Assembly: GCA_021286765.1 (NCBI GenBank)
Contig: JAJTBS010000002.1
Span: 310,001-374,000, forward strand
DNA from: Holophagaceae bacterium
GTDB lineage: Bacteria; Acidobacteriota; Holophagae; Holophagales; Holophagaceae
Reading direction: 5' to 3'
DNA length: 64,000 nt
The notes below the pieces were generated by a model. The model saw only the letters and a list, made by a program, of their open reading frames with translations. It had not been told where the DNA came from and did not search any database. Each line of letters opens with the position of its first letter. The first letter of the stretch is position 1. The position numbers and the translations under genes are program-made. This document shows positions 15,948-24,597 of the stretch, one piece after another.

Positions 15948-18900
15948 ATGTCCATCCACTCACTGCGTCAGGGATCCGGGAGGGTCCTCCTGGCCCTGTC
16001 CATGGGCCTCGGCCTTACCGGACTGCACACCGCCTGCGTCAAAAACGACAGTAACTACACCGATCCCGCTCCGGCGATTTCCGGCTTCTATGTCTCTAAA
16101 ACTGAGGGTTTCCCTGATCTTGTCAAAAACGTGCCGATTCCAGTGGGTGGCACGGCCTGGTTCCGCGCCAACTTCGGTGTCAAGGACGGCACTGCCGTCA
16201 TCACCCCTGGAAACATCACGGTGGTGAGTAACAAGGCCTTCCCGATTTCGGGCATCAACTCGACCACGACTTACACCCTCACCGTAACCAGCGGCAGCGG
16301 CAAGAAGACCACCGACACGGTCACTGTGACCGTGCTGGCCGCGCCCTCGGGGCTCACCTACGCCCATGAGGACGTCACCTACTACGCCAGTGTGAAGATC
16401 GCAGATAACACGGTGGCTACCATCGCCGGGGACGCGCCCATCACCTTCACGGTGAATCCGCCCCTGCCGAATGGACTCACCCTGAACCCCGCAACCGGAG
16501 CCATCTCCGGCACGCCGGCGGCCGAGAAGGCTCAGGCCATCCATACCGTGACGGCCACCAACACTGTGATCAACCGGAGTGTCAGCCGCGACCTCAAGAT
16601 CGCTGTGGCCGCCACCCCCCTCAGTTTCTCGGCGAGCCCCACCACCCTGGCCCCTGGCTCCAGCACTGTTCTGAGCTGGGATGCGAACTCGGTCCCCGGG
16701 ATCTTCAGCGCCGTGACCATTACGGCCAATCCAGCAGACATCACCCTTCCTGCCACCTTCGCTCTGGCTGGTACGGCCAACGCGACACCTGTGGTGACCA
16801 CCACCTACACCTTGACGGCCACTCCGGCCGGCGGGGGCGCGGCCATCACCAAGACCGCCGATGTGACCGTGGGCTCGGCCCCAGTGCGCTTCACCTCATT
16901 CACTGCGACGCCTGCCAGCGTGGTGCTCGGCCAGACCACCAACCTGGCGTGGTCCTACACGGGCCTGGCCCTGGACCTCACCCTGAACGGCAGCAGTGTT
17001 TTGGGTAGCACCGGCCAGACTGTCACGCCCTATGGCCGTCAAAACTACAGCCTTGCCGGTTCCAACCTGCTGGGCGGGGATTCCGCCACGCTGAAAGTTG
17101 GTGCGAAGGGCTTCTACCACGTGGCCGGCTCCTTCAGTTCGGGCACCGGCAATGTGGATGGCGGCCCGGATGCCGTGACCGGCATGTCTACCGCCCGGCT
17201 TTACCGCCCCAATGCCATCACCTGGGATGAGAGGGCCAACGACGGCACCATGATCGTGGCCGACTACACCAACAACCTGATCCGCCGGATCACGCCCGAT
17301 CGCAAGGTCACAACCATCGCTGGCACACCCGGTGTGGGTGGTGTGGCTGGCACCAACACCGACACGAACAGCCTGATCACGCCCCGCAATACAGCCGTGG
17401 ACCCTGTTACGGGCGACATTTACGTGGGTGGCGAGAACTACACCACCAAGCGCCTGCTCAAGCTCTCCCCCAACGGCGACGGCACCTACACGGCGAGCCT
17501 TGTCACGGGCTTCACCTTCAACACCAATGCCTTCGTCATCGACGCCAGCCGGAAGATGTACTTCATCGATTTCGCCACGGCAGCAGGAAGCCTCTACACC
17601 ATGGACCTCACCTCGGCCACCCCGACGCCCACCCTGGTCGCCAGTCTCACCGCCAATGGCGTGGTGGCTGCCACGGCCATGGCCAAGGACTTCAATGGCG
17701 GCCGTAAGCTCCTTTACGTGGCCTGCAGCACCACCGGCGTCAACAAGATCATGAAGATCGACGTCTCCGGCGCCAGCCCTGTCGTGAGCCTCTTCGCGGG
17801 TGCCGGCGCCCAGGGCTATGCGGACAATGCCGCGGCCACCGCCGGCCTGCTGAACGGCCCCAGTGGTGTCTGTGCAGATGACAGCGGCAACGTCTACATC
17901 GCGGATACCTTCAACATGGCGATCCGCATGGTGCCGGCGAGCGGGCCCCTTGTCGGCGCCCTCATCACCATCGCTGGCAAGACCGGAACCGCCACAGAAG
18001 GGTATGCACCCTCCGCCACCACCTGGGATGGCACGGCCACCCTGCCCACCTCGACCATCGCCTGCCTGGCCCGCCCCTATTACGTGGCGGCCCGGGGCAA
18101 TGGCGCCGCTGGCACCAAGCTTTACGTGGCGGATGCCACAGGCAGCACCTACACGGTGCAGGCCATTCGCGAGATCGCGGTCACCTCGCCATCTGCGGGT
18201 CAGCTCACCTGGACCCTGGACGATGACACCAAGCCCGCGGGCTATGCCTATGCGGGCGGCCCGCGCGTGGTCGGCGCCGCCATTGACGAGGTGGGCGCCC
18301 GCGCGCGTTTCAACTTCGGCACCGCCTTCGGCGCCAACCTGGCCACCCTGCCGGACGGGAGCAAGACCTTCGCCGCCGACACCGGCAACAACCTGGTGCG
18401 CGTCATCGCCGCCGATGGCACCGTGACCACCCTCAAGGATGCCACCTCCACGGCCATTGCCTTTTTCACGCCCAAGGGTGTGGCTGTGCAGGTCGATCCC
18501 ATCACCAAGGCCCTAGTCGCCCTCTTCGTGGCCGACACAGGCACCACGAAGAAGCTGCGCAAGTTCACTCCCAATGTGGATGGCACCTTCACGGAGGCCA
18601 CCTTCACCGTGGCCGGGGGCACCTATCCCGTCGCTCCGAACCACTCGGGCTTGGCGGTGGATTCCACGGTCGGCATGATCTACGCCACGGACAGTTCCGC
18701 CAAGGTGTTCAAGATCGACGCCGCCACCGGCGCCAGCACGGACTTCGTGGCCGCCACCGGCGCCAACCCCACGGGCATCACCCTCGCCGCCGACGGTTCG
18801 GTGTGGGTCTCGGTGACTGGCACCTTCCAGGTGAAGAAGTTCGATGCCACCGGTACCCTGCAGCTCACCGTGGGCACGGGCACCCAAGGCTGGGTGGACG

Positions 18901-19259
18901 GCGCCTTCAACGTCGCGCAACTCGCCGCGCCCCTCGGCATCGCTGCCAGCGGGAACTTCGTCTATGTGACCAACTACACCAACAGCCAGTCCAACCCCCA
19001 GAACGGTATCCGTGCGATTGATGCGCTCGGCAATGTCACCACCCTGCTGGGTTATGCCTCCAGCACCACGCTGGCCAACCTGATGGGCCTGAAGCCCGGT
19101 CTCCTGAATCCCGAGACCAGTGGAGGCAGCCTCGCCGCCAAGAGCATGACGGGCGCCGTGGTCTTCGTGCCACAGGGCCTGTCTGTCAACGCGGACGGCG
19201 ATCTGATCATCAGCACGCCGCACTCGGTTTACCAGCTGGTAGCTCCGGCCAACCAGTAG
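15948..19259 (+). CDS. Secreted NHL-repeat / Ig-like lipoprotein
   Basis: Two good starts exist: ATG 15906 (after AGGAGG) and ATG 15948 (after CAGGAG, five-base spacing). Only the second gives a normal signal peptide (MSIHSLRQGSGRVLLALSMG, with a lipobox-like HTAC), so I prefer it; the product has 1103 residues. The N-terminal third carries Ig-like modules, including a putative-Ig motif PNGLTLNPATGAISGTP. The rest is an NHL-type beta-propeller (LYRPNAITWDE, LNGPSGVCADDSGNVYIAD, GLAVDSTVGMIYATD). It is probably displayed on the surface and binds protein or polysaccharide. It lies 51 bases after the Oar gene. Confidence 0.8.
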   Translation: MSIHSLRQGSGRVLLALSMGLGLTGLHTACVKNDSNYTDPAPAISGFYVSKTEGFPDLVKNVPIPVGGTAWFRANFGVKDGTAVITPGNITVVSNKAFPISGINSTTTYTLTVTSGSGKKTTDTVTVTVLAAPSGLTYAHEDVTYYASVKIADNTVATIAGDAPITFTVNPPLPNGLTLNPATGAISGTPAAEKAQAIHTVTATNTVINRSVSRDLKIAVAATPLSFSASPTTLAPGSSTVLSWDANSVPGIFSAVTITANPADITLPATFALAGTANATPVVTTTYTLTATPAGGGAAITKTADVTVGSAPVRFTSFTATPASVVLGQTTNLAWSYTGLALDLTLNGSSVLGSTGQTVTPYGRQNYSLAGSNLLGGDSATLKVGAKGFYHVAGSFSSGTGNVDGGPDAVTGMSTARLYRPNAITWDERANDGTMIVADYTNNLIRRITPDRKVTTIAGTPGVGGVAGTNTDTNSLITPRNTAVDPVTGDIYVGGENYTTKRLLKLSPNGDGTYTASLVTGFTFNTNAFVIDASRKMYFIDFATAAGSLYTMDLTSATPTPTLVASLTANGVVAATAMAKDFNGGRKLLYVACSTTGVNKIMKIDVSGASPVVSLFAGAGAQGYADNAAATAGLLNGPSGVCADDSGNVYIADTFNMAIRMVPASGPLVGALITIAGKTGTATEGYAPSATTWDGTATLPTSTIACLARPYYVAARGNGAAGTKLYVADATGSTYTVQAIREIAVTSPSAGQLTWTLDDDTKPAGYAYAGGPRVVGAAIDEVGARARFNFGTAFGANLATLPDGSKTFAADTGNNLVRVIAADGTVTTLKDATSTAIAFFTPKGVAVQVDPITKALVALFVADTGTTKKLRKFTPNVDGTFTEATFTVAGGTYPVAPNHSGLAVDSTVGMIYATDSSAKVFKIDAATGASTDFVAATGANPTGITLAADGSVWVSVTGTFQVKKFDATGTLQLTVGTGTQGWVDGAFNVAQLAAPLGIAASGNFVYVTNYTNSQSNPQNGIRAIDALGNVTTLLGYASSTTLANLMGLKPGLLNPETSGGSLAAKSMTGAVVFVPQGLSVNADGDLIISTPHSVYQLVAPANQ

Positions 19260-19327
19260 CCCACCATCCATAACATCTCTTGGTGGCCCAAGAACCCGGG
19301 TCCCCTGAACCACACCTTGGAGTGGAA

Positions 19328-22300
19328 ATGTTCCAGATGAAGAGATCTGTTCAATGGGCGATAGGAATTGCCTTGGCATCCATCCTAGGGCTAAGCCTCG
19401 CCTGTAGCCCCAACAAGGCAACCTCCGGGAAGGTGGCACCTGTCGAGTTCGCGCCACAGATCCTCAGGCAACCTCAGCCACTGACTGTAAACGGCGGCCA
19501 AGAGGCGACCTTTGATCTAAGCGCTACAAGCAGTGTCGCAATGACCTGTCAGTGGACGAAGAATGGTGTTGCCCTGACAAATGGTGGGCGCATCTCAGGA
19601 GCTACAGACTGGACTCTTCATATTGCCGGCACGCAGGTGTCAGACGCCGGAATCTATGCATGCACGGTAAGCGCTACCCTCAACGGTTCGACCAAGACAA
19701 CTACCAGCTCGAGTGCGACCCTATCGGTGAATCCACCAGTCGCCACTCATTTCGCTGTGGCTGGGTTCACCAGCCCGACGAACCCAGGGGTTTCGCACAC
19801 ATTCACGGTTACAGCCCTGGATGCGTCCAACGCAATCGTCCCCGGCTTCACCGGTACCGTGCATTTCACTAGCTCAGATGGGGCCGCGGTTCTTCCAGCG
19901 AACTACACCTTCGTTGCCGGCGACAGTGGTGTTCACACCTTCAGTGCCACTTTGAATACAACCGGGACTCAGTCTTTGACGGCGACTGACCTTGCCACGG
20001 CCACCATCATGGGTAGCCAGGCAGGGATCACCGTCAACCCACCCCCCGCGACTCATTTCGCCGTAACCGGGTACCCAAGCCCTACGACCATGGGGGTTGC
20101 CCACAACTTCACCGTCACAGCCCTGGACGCCTCGAACCAAGTGGTTCCGACCTATACGGGTACGGTGTCTTTCAGCAGCACGGATGCGTCAGCGGTTATC
20201 CCGGCGAATTACACCTTTGTGGGCTCCGATAATGGAACTCACACCTTTAGCGCCACCCTGAACACCGTTGGTACGCAATCACTTGGGGCCGCTGACACCC
20301 TCACGGCTTCCTTGAATGGGGTCCAGACGAATATTTCTGTCCTGGCCCCGCCAGCCACCCACCTACGGGTGACCGGGTATCCAAGCCCCACGACCATTGG
20401 GGCCTCCCATGCCCTTACCGTGACGGCCCTCGATGCCTCTAACAATGTGGTCCCCGCATACATTGGGACCGTGCATTTCACCTGCACTGATGCTGGGGCA
20501 GTTCTGCCAGCGGATTACACCTTCACAGTCGCCGATGGTGGAACCCACAGCTTCAATGTTGCCTTCAATACGGTCGGCACCCAGGCGCTAACGGCCACCG
20601 ACACAGTGACCGCCTCCATCACCGGCAGCCAAGCCAGCATCACCGTCAACGCAGGGGCCGCGACTCATTTCACCATCACGGGTTTCCCGAGTCCAGCTAG
20701 CCCAGGTGTTTCCAACACCTTCACCGTCACCGCACTCGACTCGCAGAACAACACCGCCACTGGCTACACGGGGACGGTTCACTTTACGAGCACCGACGGC
20801 GCCGCGGTTCTCCCGGCTAATTACACCTTCCAGGCCGCCGACGCAGGGATTCACTCCTTCAATGCCACGCTCACGACTGCTGGAGCTCAAACCCTGAGTG
20901 CGACCGATACGGTGGCCGCTTCGATCACCGGAATTTCCGCCAGTATTTCGGTCTCGGCTGTGGCCCCATCCATTCTGGTACAGCCGCAATCGAAGACGGT
21001 GGTTCCTCCGGACGCTGTGACATTCACTGTCACGGCTCAGGCCAATAATGGCGGCACCCTTTCCTATGTTTGGAAGAAGAACGGTACGGCCATTTCTGGG
21101 CAGACTTCCACCTCCTACACGGTGTCATCGACTGAGTTCCCGACGAACACGGATGCCTATTCGGTCACGGTCTCCGAAGGCGGCCTGAGCACGGACAGCG
21201 ACACCGTCTATGCCCTGGCCTCGGTGCCTTCACCAGCCTATGCAGGTGACCCTGTGCCAGTGCCTTCTCGGCCGATCACGGTGCTTCCGTCCCTGCATGT
21301 GGACGCAGTCAATTTTCCCAATGGGGCCTTCCGTCTCGGATATGACGAAGCTCTGAAGAACCCGGTGTGGACAGCGTACGTGAATTTCCCGGTGAAACTG
21401 CCCTATGCGAATTCCACAGCCGACTACACGGCAGATACGCGCCTCCAAGCCCCCCAGGTAGGTAAAACCGACTACAACGGCCTCTACACCAGCGGAGCCA
21501 ACTCCCCAGACAGCTACGATCGCGGGCATCAAGTTCCTCGGGCCGATATCTCCTACCGCTACACTCCGGTCGCGGGGGATGACGCCACCATCATGAGCAA
21601 TCTGGTGCCTCAGATCTCTCAGTTCAACCAGCAGACCTGGCAGAAACTCGAGGACGCCATCGGGGGCAATGGAGGCGGCTCCACGGACGGATTGACCTCG
21701 TTCAAGGGTCGCATCTGGGTATACACCGGCTCGGTCTTCCCCGCCGCCCCCACCTGGTGGAATTCCCAGGTGACCCCTGGCTTGAAGATCGCCATTCCGG
21801 TTTCCTGCTACAAAATCGTGGTTCATGAGGTAACCCCTGGCCACCCAGAGGTCCTGGCGATGCTCATGCCCAATGTCTGGGGTCTTCCGAACAGCCTGAC
21901 GACCCTGACGAGCTACGTGACTTCGGTCGCGCGCATCGAGGCCCTTACTGGACTAGATTTCTTCCCGAACCTTGCCGCTGTTGCTCCGACTCTGGACATT
22001 CCCACCTGGAAGGCCACCGTCGATGTCCGTGGATGGCGTATCCCGTTTGAGCAGGCGACAGGGCCCAATGTCCATGTAATTCGGCCCAGCTACGACGAAA
22101 CCGTGGACGAGGGCACCACTGTGGCCTTCGACGGGGCCGCGACGACTCCATCAGGTGCCGCAGTTGGGACGACCATTGCCAGTACTACTTGGAACTTTGG
22201 AGACGCGACCCCGACCACCACAGGGTATTCGACGACACACCTCTACACGACGGCTGGAACTTACAGCGCCACCTTTACCGCCTCCGATAGTCTTGGTGGC

Positions 22301-23152
22301 TCAAACACAATCACTCGAGTCATTCGAGTGATTCCCCCAGCCTCGAACAATTCGGCTCCCTCCACCACCCCGGCGATCATCCCGGACCAAACAACCCTGG
22401 TGGACCAGGCAGCCACAGTGAATTTCACTGTGGCTGATGATCGCACTCCTGTCGGCTCCCTGGTAATTGCAGCCAACTCGGATAATGCGAGCTTGCTGCC
22501 CGCCAGCGGGATCGTTGTGAGCAATAACTCGGGGGCAGCGAGTCTCGTGCTTACCCCAGCTGCAGGCCAAATCGGGAGCGCAACCATTACCGTGACGATC
22601 ACCGACGGGGATGCCTTGGTGACCACCAGGACCTTCCTCTTTACAGTGAACGCTCCTGCTGCGAATACCCTTAGCGAAGGCTTCGAGACTGGCACCAAGG
22701 GTAGCTACGCCGCCGCAGCAGTGGCTCTCGGAACGGGTTCCTGGACCTTGACCGATGCCCTGATCGCCAAGTCCACCTCCAATGGCGGCTCGGCCAGCGA
22801 CCACTTCAATGGTTTGCAGGGATGCCGGATTCAAAATGCAGCTGCCGGGGCCGCAACTGGCAAAGTCACCATGGGCTTTGACTACAGCTTTGGGGCACAG
22901 TCTGTCTCTATTAGCATCGCGCAGTACACCACCGATTCCGCGGCTCCTGGAACCCTTGGCCTTTGGTACTCCACAGACCAAGGCGGTAGCTGGACTCAGG
23001 CTGCTGGCACAGTCACGCCAGCTTCAACCACCCCGGTGACTTTCACCTGGACTGTTGGCGTGAATGCTCCGATCCGTATCGAGCTTCGTAGAACCGATAC
23101 GATCAGCAAGGGGCGTATTTGCATTGATGACATTGTTATTAACGGTTATTAG
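19328..23152 (+). CDS. Modular surface lipoprotein with DNA/RNA non-specific endonuclease domain
   Basis: ATG 19328 follows GGAG with five-base spacing. The 1274-residue product has a lipoprotein-type signal (ending LGLSLAC). It continues with an Ig-like domain (residues 40-135), four tandem 102-residue modules (about 139-546), a second Ig-like domain, and a NUC1-type nuclease (about 650-890) with the catalytic motif DRGHQVPRAD near residue 730 and a downstream Asn-rich helix (SNLVPQISQFNQQTWQKLE). A PKD domain (WNFGDATPTTTGYSTTHLYTTAG cut short) and a beta-sandwich C-terminus follow. The His and Asn expected for Mg-dependent cleavage are present. It should degrade extracellular DNA or RNA at the cell surface. 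Confidence 0.86.
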   Translation: MFQMKRSVQWAIGIALASILGLSLACSPNKATSGKVAPVEFAPQILRQPQPLTVNGGQEATFDLSATSSVAMTCQWTKNGVALTNGGRISGATDWTLHIAGTQVSDAGIYACTVSATLNGSTKTTTSSSATLSVNPPVATHFAVAGFTSPTNPGVSHTFTVTALDASNAIVPGFTGTVHFTSSDGAAVLPANYTFVAGDSGVHTFSATLNTTGTQSLTATDLATATIMGSQAGITVNPPPATHFAVTGYPSPTTMGVAHNFTVTALDASNQVVPTYTGTVSFSSTDASAVIPANYTFVGSDNGTHTFSATLNTVGTQSLGAADTLTASLNGVQTNISVLAPPATHLRVTGYPSPTTIGASHALTVTALDASNNVVPAYIGTVHFTCTDAGAVLPADYTFTVADGGTHSFNVAFNTVGTQALTATDTVTASITGSQASITVNAGAATHFTITGFPSPASPGVSNTFTVTALDSQNNTATGYTGTVHFTSTDGAAVLPANYTFQAADAGIHSFNATLTTAGAQTLSATDTVAASITGISASISVSAVAPSILVQPQSKTVVPPDAVTFTVTAQANNGGTLSYVWKKNGTAISGQTSTSYTVSSTEFPTNTDAYSVTVSEGGLSTDSDTVYALASVPSPAYAGDPVPVPSRPITVLPSLHVDAVNFPNGAFRLGYDEALKNPVWTAYVNFPVKLPYANSTADYTADTRLQAPQVGKTDYNGLYTSGANSPDSYDRGHQVPRADISYRYTPVAGDDATIMSNLVPQISQFNQQTWQKLEDAIGGNGGGSTDGLTSFKGRIWVYTGSVFPAAPTWWNSQVTPGLKIAIPVSCYKIVVHEVTPGHPEVLAMLMPNVWGLPNSLTTLTSYVTSVARIEALTGLDFFPNLAAVAPTLDIPTWKATVDVRGWRIPFEQATGPNVHVIRPSYDETVDEGTTVAFDGAATTPSGAAVGTTIASTTWNFGDATPTTTGYSTTHLYTTAGTYSATFTASDSLGGSNTITRVIRVIPPASNNSAPSTTPAIIPDQTTLVDQAATVNFTVADDRTPVGSLVIAANSDNASLLPASGIVVSNNSGAASLVLTPAAGQIGSATITVTITDGDALVTTRTFLFTVNAPAANTLSEGFETGTKGSYAAAAVALGTGSWTLTDALIAKSTSNGGSASDHFNGLQGCRIQNAAAGAATGKVTMGFDYSFGAQSVSISIAQYTTDSAAPGTLGLWYSTDQGGSWTQAAGTVTPASTTPVTFTWTVGVNAPIRIELRRTDTISKGRICIDDIVINGY
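19742..20965 (+). repeat. Four tandem 306-bp coding repeats in the nuclease gene
   Basis: Units start at 19742, 20048, 20354 and 20660, each exactly 306 bases (102 codons). Each begins with Ala-Thr-His and contains HTFTVTALDASN, TGTVxF, ANYTF and LTATD-like blocks. The protein units are similar but not identical, and the DNA has diverged at many third positions, so the duplication is old but no indel has been kept. They read as bacterial Ig-like beta-sandwich stalk modules. Confidence 0.9.
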
Positions 23153-23181
23153 TCGTATCCGAGATTAATCATTTCAAGCCG

Positions 23182-23227
23182 AAGCAAAGACAGAGCCTTA
23201 CTTATTTGTAAGGCTCTGTCTTTGCTT
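23182..23227. terminator. Intrinsic terminator, 20-bp perfect stem
   Basis: A perfect 20-bp inverted repeat (arms 23182-23201 and 23208-23227) with a six-base TTATTT loop lies 29 bases after the nuclease stop. Its arms end in AAGC and GCTT, and the following bases are A/T-rich. It likely ends the three-gene envelope unit, and could also stop transcription from the convergent hppD gene. Confidence 0.85.
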
Positions 23228-23305
23228 AAGCTATTTCGAAAAATATCCCGAGCACCTGTGCCAAGTGTGGTCGTTCCATGGTGGCCAGCTGGGTATAGGG
23301 CGAGT

Positions 23306-24430
23306 CTAGAGCACGCCCCGCTTCTTCTGGTCTAGTTCAATCGAGTCGTACAGGGCCTGGAAGTTCCCCTCGCCGAAGCCCATGTTTCCCCGCCGCTGGA
23401 TGATCTCGAAGAACAGCGGGCCGATCTGGTCCTCGCTGAAGATCTGGAGGAGGTAGCCGGTCTCGTCGCCGTCGATCTGGACGCCCATCTCCTTCACGGT
23501 GGAGAAGTCCTCGCGGACGGTGTACCCACTGCGGGCCACGCGGCCTGGGAGCAGGTCGTAGTAGGTATCCGGGACGCGCAGGAACTGGAAGCCCTGGTCG
23601 CGCAGGGTGCGGAGGGTGTGGAAGATGTCGTTGGTGGACATGGCGATGTGCTGGACGCCCTGCCCCCGGTGGCGGGTCACGTATTCCTGGACCTGGCTCT
23701 TCTCGTCCGTGGGCTGGTTGATGGGGATGATCACCTGGTTATTGGAGCTCTGGACGACCTTGGAATCGAGGCCGGTGCCCAGCGCCCCCCGGATGTGGAA
23801 CTCGCGGGTGACCACGAAGCCGTAGACCCGCTCGTAGAAATCCACCAGGGCCTCCATCTCGCCTGGGCCCACGTTGTTGGTGAGGTGGTCCACCCGCACC
23901 AGGCCGGGATCGCAGTAGGCCGGCGCGGGCTCGGGGGAGAGCCCAGGCCAGAAGCTGTCGAGCTCGCCACGCCGCTCCACAAGGTAGTTCCAGACATCGC
24001 CCACCCCCTGGATGGCCGCGAAGCGCAGGGTGCCTTCCCCGAGCTCATGGGACTGGGGTTCGAGCGTGACCTGCGCCCCCTGGGCGCGTGCCCGCGCCAG
24101 GGCAAGGTCCAGGTCCTCCACGGCGAAGTTCAGGGCGCAGACGCCCTCACCATGGGCCTGGAAGTACCGCCCGGCCGGATGGCTGGCATCCGCCTCGAAG
24201 ATCAGGATGTCCATGCGCTGCTGGCGCAAGTGGGCCACGACACCCCAGGCGTGCCTGCCCACGGCCACGCGCTCGAAACCGAGGCGGCGGTAGAGGGGCT
24301 CGAGGTGGTCGATGGAACCGGTCAGCTGGAAGTGGTCGATGCGGCTGAGCCCGAGGGGGTTCGAGGCGGGCTTGGCTTCGACCGGGGCGCTGAGTTCGAA
24401 CCTGGGCGTGGCGGGGGGTGGGGTCGACAT
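23306..24430 (-). CDS. hppD: 4-hydroxyphenylpyruvate dioxygenase
   Basis: I prefer ATG 24430 (MSTPPPATPRF), with AGGA six bases upstream, over the upstream in-frame 24487. The product is 374 residues, with two vicinal-oxygen-chelate halves. The iron ligands are visible as His in VRVDHLTNNV, His in GVQHIAMST and Glu in FFEIIQRRG. The C-terminal GFGEGNFQALYDSIE helix is typical of HPPD. It converts 4-hydroxyphenylpyruvate to homogentisate in tyrosine catabolism. Hydroxymandelate synthase shares the fold, but the C-terminal motif favours HPPD. The rest of the pathway is not in the window. Two dyads lie in its upstream region. Confidence 0.92.
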   Translation of the reverse strand: MSTPPPATPRFELSAPVEAKPASNPLGLSRIDHFQLTGSIDHLEPLYRRLGFERVAVGRHAWGVVAHLRQQRMDILIFEADASHPAGRYFQAHGEGVCALNFAVEDLDLALARARAQGAQVTLEPQSHELGEGTLRFAAIQGVGDVWNYLVERRGELDSFWPGLSPEPAPAYCDPGLVRVDHLTNNVGPGEMEALVDFYERVYGFVVTREFHIRGALGTGLDSKVVQSSNNQVIIPINQPTDEKSQVQEYVTRHRGQGVQHIAMSTNDIFHTLRTLRDQGFQFLRVPDTYYDLLPGRVARSGYTVREDFSTVKEMGVQIDGDETGYLLQIFSEDQIGPLFFEIIQRRGNMGFGEGNFQALYDSIELDQKKRGVL

Positions 24431-24473
24431 GAGGGGTCCTGGGAGCGAGAGACCAGTGTGCGGATCAATGCCG

Positions 24474-24515
24474 GTGACAAGGGTCACAGCAAAATTGATT
24501 ACTTCAGCCTAATCA
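24474..24515. promoter_or_regulatory. Two palindromic candidate operators upstream of hppD
   Basis: GTGAC-AAGG-GTCAC (24474-24487) and TGATTA-N8-TAATCA (24496-24515) are perfect dyads, 44-86 bases upstream of the hppD start. Such spacing fits binding sites of a dimeric regulator. No regulator gene is adjacent, and which protein binds is unknown. Confidence 0.4.
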
Positions 24516-24555
24516 GCATTTGAACACCATTGAGTCAGATATGGGGAAAAATGAA

Positions 24556-24578
24556 AAGGGCCCGCCAGGCGGGCCCTT
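24556..24578 (-). terminator. Intrinsic terminator after infB
   Basis: The arms AAGGGCCCG and CGGGCCCTT form a nine-base-pair stem with a five-base loop. On the minus strand it is followed by a T-rich tail (TTTTCATTTTT). It starts about 20 bases beyond the infB stop and likely ends the rimP-nusA-infB transcript. Confidence 0.85.
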
Positions 24579-24597
24579 GGTCCAATCCGGCAGGGGA

